A stretch of 64,000 nucleotides of DNA from Allodiplogaster sudhausi (GCA_945643635.1 CALZFC010000057.1:1513501-1577500); one strand, 5' to 3'; positions 32,480 to 44,860 are shown, numbered from the stretch's first letter. Made by a program: numbers and translations. The notes: generated from the letters alone by a model not told the origin.

Positions 32480-34118
32480 TTGCGCCGGTTTTCCTCCTCC
32501 TGTTTCCACCTTCCATTAGAGTGCCTTTTATTCTACACTAATTTCATCAACACCACATGATTCTCTCCCAACGACCACACACGTGGGCGTCAGAAATTCT
32601 TTGATCATTTTATTGGATAGTTACAGATATCACTGCTGAAAATTTCAGATGAAATAGTGTGTGGGTCTTGTAGAGATTTTTGCCCCATATCACTACACTG
32701 TTTTTTTCTCATACAACGGCGTGGGTGGCAGAATCAAGAGAGAAATTATGCGCGTATTTTATTGGTTTGTTTGTGTTCGATGATATAGAATGCTGATGAT
32801 ATTATCAGAAATTGTGTGTTTTGCACAGAATTATCTTGCTGCTCCAAATCGCTTTAGCAATGATTTGGCTGAGAAGGAAAAAAAGGCCAATCGATCTTGT
32901 ATTCACTTGTTGTTTGCTTTAAATGCTAAATCATTCCGGTGATTTATGTGGCAAAAATTATGCTGATTCTCATTTGGTACTACTTACAAAAAGAATTGAT
33001 TCCTCTAATTATCCTCTAGAGTGATACACAAGAAGACTACTCTTGTGGATCTCCCTTGAGGACAATTAGAGAAGCGGAAAAGAGGGGATGACAGACTAGA
33101 ATTGACAAGAGAGAGAATATGCGAAGACAATGGAAATGTTGAGAGATTGAAATAGGACACAGACAAGTGCATGGAACGGGGAGATATACAAGAAGGAAAT
33201 GTGATATGGAGAGAAAGATTAACGAGATTTGTTGAAAACAACTAAATCAGGGAAGCTCGATAAATTACGGAGATATTCGTATCTTTTTGATGTCACATTC
33301 CTTCATATGTTTGTTTATGAGGTAAAGATGGATAAGAGCTATGCTCAATTCCCTCAATATGTGCAGCTCTTTCCAAGTACTCTTACATACATAGTCTTTG
33401 ATGCATCGTACAAACATATATTTACATATGTCTTACTTAGACCACATTCTTCCCGTCACAGCGACAAGATGACAGCCAATAATTTGTATCAAGAGAAGAA
33501 GGTAAGCCAACATGATTGGCACCAATTTTGGGCTGGAGAATGGAGGCGAGCCATCCTGAGAACAATTATGACCCCTCGAGGAACAAATATTTCTTCCTGA
33601 AAGTTGCGTCCTTTTTACTCTTGCTATTACTTGGTGTCTTACTATTTAAGTGACGCATTTTAATGGAATGAAACCAAAATAATAATAAATAAATAAATAA
33701 ATTCAATGACTTTCTACCGAAATTCAGATCACATACATATGTAAACAAATTTTCTCGTATTTCACATTTTTTTCTCTTTCTTACATGCATATAATAAAGT
33801 ATTTGACACTACCTTGAATGTTGTGTGCCTTTTCTTCTGCCCAAATTTTTCATCTGTTAAATCGCTGACTCAGCATTTATCACAGTTGTCCGAATGATCT
33901 TACACACTTCCTTCCACCTGGAAATAGACACCCGATTTACTCGCATCACTCCATCAAGGATGAGAGGTGGAATCGGCTGGCCAGACTAAAGCAATAGATA
34001 ACAGGGTGATAAAGCGAGATAGATGAGAGAGAGAGAGAGAGTAAGAGGGAGTTAGGGAAGTAAGGGAAAGTGGGAGAGGGCTAGATAGACGGAGAGAGAG
34101 AAAAAGGGGTTCTGAGAA

Positions 34119-34159
<41 letters not shown>

Positions 34160-34236
34160 GAGAGATAGTGATAGAATGAGAGAGAAAGAGGGAGCGAAAG
34201 AGTAAGTGGCAGAGGGTGAAAGAAAGTGAAGAAAAT

Positions 34237-34275
<39 letters not shown>

Positions 34276-35157
34276 GAGCGAGAGCATAAGAGGGAGTGAT
34301 TGAGAGTGACAGAGAGAGACTGATAGAGGTAGAGGGAGAGAGAGAAAGAGGTTCACAAAAGAGCGAAATTGGCAGCAGTTGTCGCTCCATTCTGCTCTGT
34401 TCCTCTGTTCGTCGACTTTTGTTGTCCAGAGACGTCTTCTCTTGCTTACTTGCTATGTCTCCGGGACAGACTTCTTGATTTTATCTTAATTTTATTTGTT
34501 CGTCATTTAATCTAGTCTTCATTTATTTGCAATGCAACTGAATAATAGGTATTCGCAAACCTCTGGCTATACATTTAAAAAAAGGTGCTAATATTGTTAA
34601 TCATATCAAATACGTTGCATTTTCTTTTGAAAGACCCTCTTCTCTATTATTCTCGAGAAATAACCGCCTGGACCCATGCGTGCCGGAGTTCTTCTTCCTT
34701 TTCAACCAAAATGTCTAATTCTAAGAAAAGAGAAAATATTCACTTACATAGAAGAGGAAGACATTGGACGGGCAGCATCATTATTCACCTTTGTTTACTG
34801 GTGCGACATAAATACCTTAAAATTTGGAGAGAGAGAGAGAAAAATTGTTTCCATTGAGAAAGGATTGAATCTTTTTCTTCTTCTTCTTCTTCTTCTTCTT
34901 CTTCTTCTTTTTCTTCTCCTCGCTTCCGTGTCTAGTAGCAAATAATACATCTACATATGTATATAATAGGTTATTTTTGTCGTGCGTCTAGAAATACATA
35001 AATACCTTAATACAAGGGTTTTTTGGAATTGAAAAAAAAGCCTTAAAATTAGAATGTTTTCTTGTTGTTCCGGGTGTGTATGTTTGCGTGGAATACTAAA
35101 TATGTGTCTACCTTTTAAAATTAGGGGCCTTTTTTTGCTTTTGTAGAAAGGAGGAAC
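32480..35157. other. no supported gene; AT-rich spacer with (GA)n
   Basis: 34020-34350 is a 300-bp (GA)n-rich tract and 34877-34920 a pure (CTT)n tract. A long plus frame at 33229-33600 has weak codon bias and no splice or signal context. Confidence 0.5.
34020..34350 (+). repeat. (GA)n microsatellite
   Basis: About 330 bp of GAGAGA with GGGAG and AAAGAG interruptions. Confidence 0.9.
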
Positions 35158-37026
35158 ATGAAGCTCCTTCTCCTTGCGTGCATGCTGGCTGCTGGAACCT
35201 TGGCAATGCGCCAGCAAGCAGCGGGCGTCGAAGGCCAGCTAATGTGCGGCATGAAGCCGGCTGTCGGTGTCAAGGTCAAGCTGTGGGAGGAGGACTCGGG
35301 TTAGGCTAGCCTTTTAATATAAGAGAGAACACACACACACAAAAAGAGATGACCAGGAAAAGTGCGAAGAGTTTCATCGTCGTATGTAACCGCGACTAAA
35401 TTAAGGACATGTTATTATTTTATTCTATTTATATTTTCATAATTATATTAATATTAATATTAATATTATTATATTTAATGGAAATTTCTTCAAAATAGAT
35501 ATTAACAATCAGCTCCTTCTCCTTGCCTTTTAATATAAGAGAGAACACACACACAAAAAGAGGGAAAAGAGAGAAGGAGAAAGGGAGAGAGAAAGGTTGA
35601 GATTGAGAGTGAGATAGTGAAAGAGAAGGAGAGAGAGAGAGAGAGAGTGAGAAAGAGAGGAGGACTCCGGTAAAGAATTTTACTCAGGCTAGTAAAGACT
35701 TGGGGACTGCACGGGAATTTAAAGAAAAAAAGGAGGGCCTTGGAACTGATGGGGGGGGGGGGGCTGCAGATGTTATATTTTGCCCTTTGCGGGCGCCCGC
35801 AGATTGAATGCGACAGTGAACCCTTCTAATAGATCGTCTTATGTGTGAAATGGAAGTTCAGCATAGTCAAAATCGGCATTTTACATTAATGTATGTAAGT
35901 ATTTATCGGTAAAAATGTAATTTTCATTTCTATAAAGTTCACTGCTTACACCCATGCAATATATTGCATCCAGGTGGTTTTATTTGCCCACAAAATTATT
36001 TCAATAGGTATTTTTTGGTTCTCTGATTTGAACTTGCGTTTGCAGATAGAATTTGAAGGACAACATAACATTGGTTTTGAACTGGGGCTCCGATTGTATG
36101 GCGATTAATGTTTAAATAATAAAAAAACGAAACTTACAATTAATTCATTTTTAGAGAAGCCCAAAACTCACACTTGCCTTTTGACCTGATGTGAGACAGA
36201 AGAGCGAGAGAGCATTTGCGAATTAGAGAGGCAGCCCGGCCCGGCTACAACACTCAAGATGAAACAATGGAAATTCGTAGATTACGGTAGACTTTTCAAA
36301 TCTTTCGCTCTAGGACCCGACCCGGACGACGTCCTCGATGAGGGCTACACCGACCAGAATGGCCGCTTCTCGCTCAAGGTTCTGATGTTCTTTGAAGGAG
36401 CCAAGAACGCAAATTTAAATTCGCGCTTTTTTCCCTGAGACACACGTGCGAGAAATGTGATGATGTTGATGAGAGAGGCGACTGCAATTATCAAGAAAAT
36501 AACAAATAGATGTGTTTCGTGCTTCTTTCATTTGTGCTTCGAGTCTGCAAATCGAAAGGAAGAATTTTTATTTTAGTTTTTTTTTTAAACAATATTATTA
36601 GGTAAAGGCCCTATAATCTGGCACTCTTATTTCATAGGAACCAGGTGAATGAAAGTTGCATTAAGAACACGCGCCAATTAATCGTATTGTTAGGTGATCG
36701 CACATACGCTTTATAGTGTGTACATATAAACAAGTTTTATTTTTAATAAAAAAAAATAAATAAAATAAAAACCTCTCACCACTAGGGAAGTGAACGCGAG
36801 CTGACTCCGATAGATCCCGTCTTCAAGATCTACCACGACTGTGATGATATTCTGGTGGGACTTTATTTTTTAGAGATTTGTTGGAATCTCTCTCTTTCAA
36901 ATTCTTTCTAGATAGTGAATCTTAACATAATCTCTCTTTCTTCTATCTATCTTTCTCTTCACCCCTTCTCTTTCGCTTTCTAATTCATCGCCTTCTGTCT
37001 CTTCCCCGCGCTCCCTCCATCTCTCT

Positions 37027-37076
<50 letters not shown>

Positions 37077-37213
37077 AGCCCGGCCAGCGGAAGATCAAGT
37101 TCAAGATCCCCAAGTCGTACATCTCCGCTGGTGCCGTCCCCAAGCGCATGTTCCCGATCGGCGTGCTCAACCTCGAGACCATCTTCGCCAAGGAGGAGAG
37201 AGATCTCCTCTGA
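35158..37213 (+). CDS. transthyretin-like family protein 1
   Basis: Four exons: 35158-35299, 36314-36378, 36786-36854, 37079-37213; phases 1, 0, 0; 136 aa, normal for the family. A signal peptide (LLLLACMLAAGTLA) precedes MRQQAAGVEGQLMCGMKP, the first strands with VGVKVKLWEED. Exon 2 gives GPDPDDVLDEGYTDQNGRFS, exon 3 ELTPIDPVFKIYHDCDD, exon 4 KIKFKIPKSYISAGAVPKRM and then IGVLNLETIFAKEERDLL. The two cysteines (MCG and HDC) are the pair expected to form the family's disulfide. TTR-like proteins are secreted beta-sandwich proteins; most have no known ligand. An acceptor-like TTTGTAG lies 11 bases before the ATG. Intron 1 carries a copied piece of the six-cysteine gene, and introns 1 and 2 each hold a dispersed element. 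A (CT)n tract abuts the last acceptor. Confidence 0.92.
35350..35508 (+). repeat. duplicated segment inserted in TTR-like gene 1 intron 1
   Basis: Copy of 32315-32475 in the same orientation. It is bracketed by two copies of TTTTAATATAAGAGAGAAC and (AC)n (35310-35348 and 35528-35562), as if the insertion duplicated its target region. Confidence 0.8.
36145..36235 (-). repeat. dispersed element, copy 12
   Basis: GAAGCCCAAAACTCACACTTG, CCTTTTGACCTGATGTGAGA, GAGCGAGAGAGCATTTGCG. The EcoRI-like centre is lost. It lies about 80 bp before exon 2 of TTR-like gene 1. Confidence 0.45.
36393..36490 (-). repeat. dispersed element, copy 13
   Basis: AAGGAGCCAAGAACGCAAATT, TAAATTCGCGCTTTTTTCCC, TGAGACACACGTGCG, GAGAGAGGCGACTGCAAT. 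Full length, starting 15 bp after the donor of exon 2. Confidence 0.6.
37020..37078 (+). repeat. (CT)n microsatellite serving as polypyrimidine tract
   Basis: About 25 CT units run into CTTTCCAG, the acceptor of the last exon of TTR-like gene 1. Confidence 0.85.
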
Positions 37214-37792
37214 AACTTTCTTTAGCACCCCCCCCCCCCCTCCCATTTCTCCCTCAACCGAATTCTTCAGAAAAACAAATCGTATTCGCTTGGTTAGTCT
37301 TCAACTGGTTCATTTCCAGATCAGCCTTCATACATAGTATTATTTCAGAATTTTCACTGGCCAATCTATTTTCTTTCATGTTTAAGAATTTCCTTGCAAT
37401 TACTTTTGCATTCTCTCACTCCCTCCCTCCAATTCCTTGCTTAAATGTCTCGCACTACTCCTTCCTTCTCTGAACGTCTTGGCGGACGAACATAATGAGG
37501 TATTGTAAATTCAAAATATTTTTTATCTGGCATAAAAATAAAGCGTCAATACATATGTACATAACGCATCAATTTCTTTCATTGACATGAATCTTTTCTC
37601 TCTCGCAAAAATAGCGACTAATTTCGCCGTCTGCCTTGGAGGGCCTGCAGCCACGTTCCCTTAAATTGTTGAATGCTTCCTTCTCCTTTAATGGCGCTCA
37701 CTCAGCATCTACAAATAATAAAGATCTTTACAGACTCCAGACGCTGGCTGCACTCAATCAATATTAGGTAATACATTTTTCTGATTTAGAGA

Positions 37793-38118
37793 ATGTTTTC
37801 CACGCTTATCCATCTCCTTGGCGTTATCGCTCTTCTCTCGTCTTTCGAGATGGGTAATCAATTTCAGGGAAAGTACAAGAACAGAATTTAATTTTCTTTT
37901 TAATTCAGTAATTAAATAATTAACTTTAATTATGTAATCTAGAATTCATGAAATATCTTTTTTATTTTATTTAAAGAATTGTCCTTCAGACCTAACAGTT
38001 ATCCCTCGAAACTTTCACAGTTTATCCATCTGATCTTACAGTTCACTGCAAGGTCATAGGCTACGGCCGGGAAACCCACTACCCCGTCAAGCAATTCTAT
38101 GCTGATAACAATGGAAAT
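37793..38118 (+). pseudogene. secreted EF-hand gene, copy 3, truncated after exon 2
   Basis: Exon 1 37793-37853 (signal peptide, LLGVIALLSSFEM) and exon 2 38042-38118 (HCKVIGYGRETHYPVKQFY then ADNNGN). Phases equal those of copies 1 and 2. The following intron matches the copy 2 intron (21860-22030, inverted) up to about 38400, and then the inverted-duplication arm begins exactly where exon 3 should be. Loop position 1 is Tyr instead of Asp. No third exon is visible, so this copy was probably disrupted by the rearrangement. Confidence 0.6.
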
Positions 38119-38879
38119 GTGAGCGAGAGAAAGACGAGAGAAGAGATAGAGAGATGGTGAGAGAAAGAGACAACGAGAGAGAAAGAGAGAAAGGCGTGCG
38201 AGAGAGAGAGAGGTGGAGAGAAAGAGAGGAATGCTTGAAATTCTCTAAACTAGCCGTACTCTGAGGCCATTCAAACTTGTCATCAAAAAAAAAATCATCG
38301 TAAATCGAAATTAGTCGAAATAGATTAAAATTTTTTTTACAGTGCCTGAAAATGAAACAGCCAGGAATATTGCTGATTTTACACATAAAGAAATAGGCAA
38401 AAATGCATAGTGAATTTAAAAAAAAAATCGGTGAAGCTAATCCAATTAACCGCTTCCACAACCAGCTGCTACTCCGAGAGGCTCGCGATAGAACACATTT
38501 ATTGAGTCGTACTTATTGTATATTTCAATAAACAACTTATAGCTTGACATATAATAAACAGTGACTTTTAACAAATTCATCCTTTATTCGTCTCTGAGAG
38601 TGTTACAAAGGAGGCAAAGAGCAGAGGGCGCGCCGGCCAAGAAAAGTTGCCCCAGCGAAGTCCTAGCCGCTGCTTCGCGATGGCTTACGGTAGAGACGGA
38701 TTGCGATGATCTAAAATGAATGAAGAAATCATTAAGAAAACAGAAATCATCAGTGAAATGGAAAACGGGAGCATTCACGGAAATTGTTTAATATTCTCCT
38801 CCATGTTTCCGCGGTGTTTGAAAAAAGAAGTGTTCTTGCAATGTGTTGTCAACACTTCTGAAATGGTATCGAGATAGAC

Positions 38880-39120
38880 AGCGAGAGGAAGAGGAGAGAG
38901 AGCGAAAGAGAGAGAGGGAGAGGGAGAGAGAGGGAGAGGGAGAGAGAAAGAGAGAGAGAAAGACTAAGAGAGAGAGAGAGAGGCAGACAGAGAGAGAGGC
39001 AGACAGAGAGAGAGAGAGGCAGACAGAGAGAGAGAGAGGCAGACAGAGAGAGAGCCAGAGAGAGAGAGGGCGAGAGAGAGAGAGAGTGCGAGAGAGAGAG
39101 AGAGAGAGAGCGAGAGAGCA
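38880..39120 (+). repeat. (GA)n microsatellite with GGCAGACA sub-repeat
   Basis: GA tract with at least four AGAGAGGCAGACAGAGAGAG units at 38980-39050. It lies at the position of the (CT)n tract at 6513-6650 in the left arm, but the repeat has diverged. Confidence 0.85.
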
Positions 39121-39329
39121 TTCATCTGACATGCACGACAGCGGCCACGAGTGTGTATCCGGCGACGATGCCGAGACGTGCGTACACGGCCGACGGCGTG
39201 TCCAGATGCGGCAGCGTCCTCTTCGCCGTGTTCGCCAGCTTCGTGCGAAGGATGACGTTGTCGCTGGAAAATTCTTTTTTATAACGCTATTTAGGCATTT
39301 TATTTTTCTGAAGACATTCACTTGTCCCC

Positions 39330-39370
39330 AATATTACCAGGCAAAGGGCGCGAATTCAAAAATTTCAAAT
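39330..39370 (+). repeat. dispersed element, copy 14
   Basis: CCAGGCAAAGGGCGCGAATTC then AAAAATTTC. Right-arm counterpart of copy 2, next to exon 5 of the Ly6-like gene. Confidence 0.55.
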
Positions 39371-39829
39371 TTCCATATCCACACGTATAAAAGATGCCGA
39401 CGGCCGCCGCGAAGCACGCGTCGCCGACGCAGCAGCAGTGGTAGTAGAGCAGCTCGCTCGAATACTTGTCCGGCCTGGAATTGAAGACAGGCAGTTAGGC
39501 TCCGCCCACTCGTACAGTGAAATTGAAACTAGGCTCCGCCCACCCGTCCATCAGGAAAGATAGAAGAATTCTTACGTGAAAAGCGAGCGCTTCTCGCAGC
39601 CGCCCGTGCACTGCATCGTCGAGCACGCGCCTTCGAGCGTTAGATTGCGGCCGTTTTCGGTGGCTAGAAGAGTACTTTCTTAAGCTCCGCCCACCCGTAC
39701 AGGTGGTTAAGACAGATGCCTAATTTCGATTGTATATAATAAAGATGAGCTCCAATAACAGTGCCCGGAGCAAAAATTTCTACAAATTATATTACAGTGT
39801 TGTGTTCTTGAATGACAATGCTAGAGTGG

Positions 39830-40310
39830 GCGGAATCTTTGAGGCTTGTAAGGGGGCAGGGCTTATTGTAAGATTCACAAAGAGGGCGGAGCTTAAAGTG
39901 GCACAGATGTGGGCGGGGCCTTAAGAGGCTCTGAAGTGAACGGTGTCGACTAGCTCTGGAGGGGGCGGTGCATGAGAGGGGCTTATAGGCTCTGAAGTTG
40001 GCGTGGTTTAAAGGCTGTGAAGTTGGAGGGGCGTAAAGAGGCTCTGTAAAGTGCGGGGCCTGGAGGCTCTAAAGTGGACGGGACATAGAAGCTCTCAAGT
40101 AGGCGGGGCTTAAGTTCTCTGAAGTTGGAGGGGCTTAAAGGCTCTGAAGTAGGAGTGGCTTAAAGGCTCTGAAGTGGGAGGGCCTTAAAGATGCTCTGAA
40201 GAAGGTGGGGCCTGGAGGCTCTAAAGTGGGCGGGATTTGGATTATCTGAAGTGGGCGGGGCTTAAATTATTTGAAGTGGGCGTGGCTCTTGCAAGCCCCG
40301 CCCACTCTCG
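39830..40310 (-). repeat. intronic GC-rich minisatellite, right arm
   Basis: Reverse complement of the 5110-5690 array (GGCTCTGAAGTGGGCGGGGC-type units) with nearly the same unit order. Confidence 0.8.
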
Positions 40311-43300
40311 ACTTACAGCGTGTGAACAGATGCTGATAGCATGAGACGGCGTCAGGCGCGCATTGAACTCGATCGCCGCTTCGTCATCGGTCTCAAGGAA
40401 TGCATTTTATTTATTTATTTATTTATGTTTCTATTTATTTATTTTTCATTTATTTATTATTTATTGATCAATTTTAATTACGTTATATTATTTCGATTTT
40501 AAAATTAAACTACGGCAAAGGTCAAATTGTTCACGTTGATGCAATTCGCAATTAGCACAACAAAAATCAGCATGGAAAAATATTCATTGCCGATAACGGA
40601 TTCAAAGTACGGATGATGACACTTTTTGAGTGCGCATTGGGAGATGTTCCTGAAGCACCGCAGACTAGCGGAATATTAAGCTCCGCCCAAACAGCTTGCG
40701 GATTATTAAGCTCCGCCCACAAAGCTAACGGATTCGTATGCTCCGCCCACCAATTTCACTGATTCTTTTCCTGTCCAATTCTCTCGTGACCGGCTTTGCG
40801 GTAGTTGGCCGCTTCGTCGTTGATGTTGTTGCCGAAGTTTGATTGTCCATTCCCTTGATCTCCAACATCTGCAATTGAAAAGGAAGCCTTAGCCTTAGAA
40901 GGGGGAAAAGTTAAAAAATAATAATTTTTATTAAATAAATAAAAAAATAAAGTACTTTTTCAATTTTTTAAAGAAAAATTGAAAAAAGAAGTAAAGAAGC
41001 TCTCAAGAAGATATGACAGCATGTATTTAACGAGCAAAAAAAAAATTTGCACTTTACATATATTTTGCGTTCCATTTTGTCTCGCAAGTCGAGAAATTTC
41101 CAGAAAAAAGTTACATCCTTATTTTCTCCCAGGACAAAGTCTTCCTTCATGACGACGCATTGGATGGCAGTCGAAGTAGAGAAGGAGAAGAGAGAGGAGC
41201 AGGATGGGACGAGCCATTCTCATAAGTACAGCCGAGAGAAGTAGAGCTGAGAAGAGAGGCAGCCACTCGCGAGCCGGGAGTCGACGAGAAATGAGATGCC
41301 AATGGCGGAGGAAGAGGAAGCAGACTAACGATTGATGAAAGGAATTTGCAAATATGCAGAGATTGTGACAAATTAACCAAATGTCTTTGAAAAAAATTAG
41401 ATTCATCCAAGTGCAGCTAATTTGCCTATGAGAGCGGCGAATTACGAATTGAAAATAGTTTCAAGTAAGAGAGAATACAGAGAATGAATGGGTACCCTTG
41501 TTTCCTCTGCTTTCTTGAACCGCAAGCATTATATTTATTTAAGCAAATTGACGATTTGTCCCATCAAATCCTTAAAATTACTCAATTTTTGTATTTAACG
41601 AGCAAATAAAATAAATGGTACTATTAAACTATTCCCACCCCAGAGGTCGAACTTTTTTTTTTCGCTAAAGTTCACCCCAGGGGGTTTTCCGGTACGGGGA
41701 ACACGAATATCCCATTCATTTCTTATCACGAAGTCATTTGAAAGGAATTTGCAAAAAATGAAACTAGCTTCAGAAAATTGAGACTGAAATTGAACGGCTA
41801 CCCTTGTTTTAGTTTGCTTTCCTGAATCGCAAGCTTTTCTCTAATTAATGGTAAGCAAATTGACAATGTGTCCCATCAGATCATAAAAAATGACATAATT
41901 TTTTAATTTTTGGATTCTTGGCGTATCCCAGTTCGGCCAGCTTCTCCTCGAGAATGTTCGCGTTAATTCGAATGAGAGATGTCAGTGAAAATTTCCCTCT
42001 TGCAGGAAACTACAAAGACCTTCAAAATCATATGCTTTTCCCTCAAACTATATCCGCCTTCATCTTCATCGAATTATTATGCAGCACAGCAGCGAATCGT
42101 AAAGAGAAGAATACACGACTTTGTTCTCCTCGATTCCACTTATCCTTTGTACCGATAATGTATGTACTAGAAAGTAGATATCGCTTCGTCAATAATGATA
42201 TCTGGCAATTTCCATGTGGTCACACTCAGACGGGCTAATCCTATTGCTCATTGTTAGATATCATCGAGTCGACGTACAAATTATTATGCAATCTTCGAAA
42301 GGACACAGAAGATAGATAACATCATCGTTATCTCATATCGTTAGGAGGAGTCTGATTAAATCTCCTTGAAGAGACGCAAAGAACTTTAGTTCCTTGTTCT
42401 TTTCATTGAAAATTACACCATGATTCGTTTATGATGTGTTGTAAGATTCGTTGCGCGGAAGACATAACCATGACTATCTTTTCCTAAACCACCCACTTTT
42501 CCCCAAGCCGGCGGCAGTGGCATTCATTCCCTGTCACCGAGTGAGAACATTCATTCTTAAATCGTCCAGGCAGTTTTAGACTGCAATGAAAATATTTGAT
42601 ACAAGCATACATGTGTTATTTACTTAAATGTGAATCGCATGTCTATTAATATTTTGCAAACAATACAGATAAACAAATATATATATTTACTAGCCCGAAA
42701 TCGGTTTGCTTTATGAATTATCAATGCAATAATTAACTAAGATAATTTATAGACCTAATTGTCGGCTGGCCGTAATTAAAAAATATTATTATTATTAATT
42801 TTTCTATAAAATCCATGGCAAATGACAACAACAAAAAATCAATATTTTTTGAACAACGTTTTCTCAACCACTCGGCAGTTACATTGATTACCTGGTGAGA
42901 TAATTTTTAGATTGTCCACGCATTTTTAGATTGCACTAAAAATATTTTATGTTAGCTGAAATCTTTTATTTTCTAACTTCAAAGTCTTCTTCCTAGGGGA
43001 ATTATTAATGTTATAATTACGAGCACTAAGTGTCATCTGATAAGGGTGATTTAAACTACTGTTTTTTTTAACAATATCATGACAAATGGGAAAACAAAAT
43101 GTTTTGTTAGATGAAGAAAAAAGATGTTTTCTTCTTCTTCAGACTGAACGGCCCTCTCCTGATTGTTCTGATTGAGAAATAATTATTTTTAATTTTAAAA
43201 CTAAGGTTTTTTTTAATTTTTAAAAGTTAAGATTAAACCGCGCATTGTGCAGCTGGATCATGCGGCATGACAGAGTGGAGTGGCTCGATGGCAAGAATGT

Positions 43301-43379
43301 GCTCTTTCTCGGACGTGAACCGGGCACTGCGGCGGCAGCAAGGAAAAGCAGCAGGGCAAGGAGAGCAGACAGAGGTTTG

Positions 43380-43419
<40 letters not shown>

Positions 43420-43582
43420 CTCTCACTGTCTTTCTCTGCTTCTGCTTACTCTCTCTCGGTGTCTGTCTCGTGCACGCTTACTCTCTCTAATATACCCCCC
43501 GCTATCTACTATCCACTTCTCCCATTTTTAATACACCAAGCCCTTATACAATAGCAGTAGCCGTAAATCAATTAAGGAAACA

Positions 43583-43586
<4 letters not shown>

Positions 43587-43622
<36 letters not shown>
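43587..43622 (+). repeat. (TA)n microsatellite
   Basis: About 18 uninterrupted AT/TA units. Confidence 0.9.
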
Positions 43623-43625
<3 letters not shown>

Positions 43626-44779
43626 TTTTTATACTTTGAGTTTGTTAAATATAGTTTTTTGCACTTTTACGAGGAAACTGTAATGAAGAAGGAGCCAGAG
43701 ATAATCTTGAGTAATAGTCTGTAAACAATTAAACAATGTCGGTTGTTTCCATTGGCGCAATTTTGATATAGTCACAGGCATGTTGGTTAATTCTGATTTT
43801 TCCAACGCTCCAGCATGAATATCCTCGTCACTAGTTGCTAACAGAGTAGTTTATCTTATTTTATTTTACTTTATTTATTTAATCATTACCATGAACTATT
43901 TACTATTTGTTTTTGCTACAGCAGCACTTATGTTTAATTCGCGATGCTGCTCCCTCATTGTCAGTGCACACTCTGCTTATGGGCCTCGCCAGGCCAGGGG
44001 ACCTGATCCACCCGTCTCTTCCTGTTCCGCTTCACACGAGCGGAGGACTACCGTTACTGGTATCCCTCTCTCATCTTTACATTTGTCTTGATTTTTATGC
44101 CATTGAGTCGTCACATCCTTTAAAGATGTATGTAAATAAACAAGCAAACAAGTAAACAATGTGAAGGTGGCAAACCTTTATTTCCCACAAGCAACTTCCT
44201 CTAAATGTTAATACTCAAGATACATTATTATTTTCGTAGAGATAATATGGTAATATGATAATATGATACATGCAATCACAATTGACGTCCTTGGGAAGAA
44301 TCATTTTTGCGCCTATATTCAATGATCAGTGATCAAACACCAAACGCCACTAAAATGGAGAGCCACTTTTGCTTTTCTAAAAGTTTCATAGTGCCAGGAA
44401 ATTTTAAGAGAATAATTCAAGACATAGTAATTATATGCTGCAATAATAATGCCAAAGAAGGCGTCCGAGAGAAAATCAAATGCGAGCGATTCTTCATTTC
44501 CTTGCTTTCCTAATCCAATTGCCCACCTCGCTAATCAATGATTCAGAAACACCCCCTGCCTCTCACATTATGTTTATTCCTCCAAATGATTCAGCTCCCT
44601 TCTCTGAGAGAATAGAATGCGCTGTCTTCCATCTGCCAAACACAATAGAAAAGCATTTAAGAGCGGAATTAATAGAGCTCCGCCATTTTTGTCTCTTTGT
44701 CTCCTCGTTTCTAAAAGTTGCTCATAATTGCGTGTTCACGATAATTAACCAAGTTTGAGAGCTGGTATTCTACTCGTTC

Positions 44780-44860
44780 CAACTATTTTTGAATTCGCGC
44801 TCGTTCCCTGAATATATAGGGCGAGAAAGCTTGCTCTTTTGAGAGACGTTTATGTATGTT
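44780..44860 (-). repeat. dispersed element, copy 15
   Basis: TTTTTGAATTCGCGCTCG, TTCCCTGAATATATAGGGCG, GCTCTTTTGAGAGACG in reverse of consensus. Confidence 0.5.

Larger units (their letters stand above)
38663..41223 (-). pseudogene. Ly6/ET-module-like cysteine-rich membrane protein, right copy (frameshifted start)
   Basis: Candidate exons: 41223-41115, 40868-40760, 40391-40317, 39663-39576, 39474-39385, 39263-39131, 38710-38663. Relative to the left copy, an 8-bp deletion near 41175-41180 shifts the frame inside the signal peptide (LLLLYFDCHP) and brings an early stop. In contrast the 3' half is intact: exon 5 reads CCCVGDACFAAAVGIFY into a GTGTGG donor in phase with the exon carrying LGIVAGYTLVAAVVH, then IIAIRLYRKPSRSSG and TAG. 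Other changes include CSTMQC for CSAMQC and LLYYHCCC for LLDYLCCC. As it stands the copy would not be secreted from this start. Use of another start is possible but not seen. Confidence 0.55.
38410..42440 (-). repeat. right arm of large inverted duplication
   Basis: Reverse complement of 2880-7100 with interspersed differences. 41600-41910 is not matched clearly in the left arm. The loop between the arms is about 31 kb. Inner flanks also mirror each other: EF-hand copy 4 (8961-9021, minus) faces copy 3 (37793-38118, plus). Confidence 0.85.

Noticed and set aside
33229..33600. 123-codon plus open frame
   Set aside because: Weak codon bias, a non-ATG-like start context and no splice or domain support.
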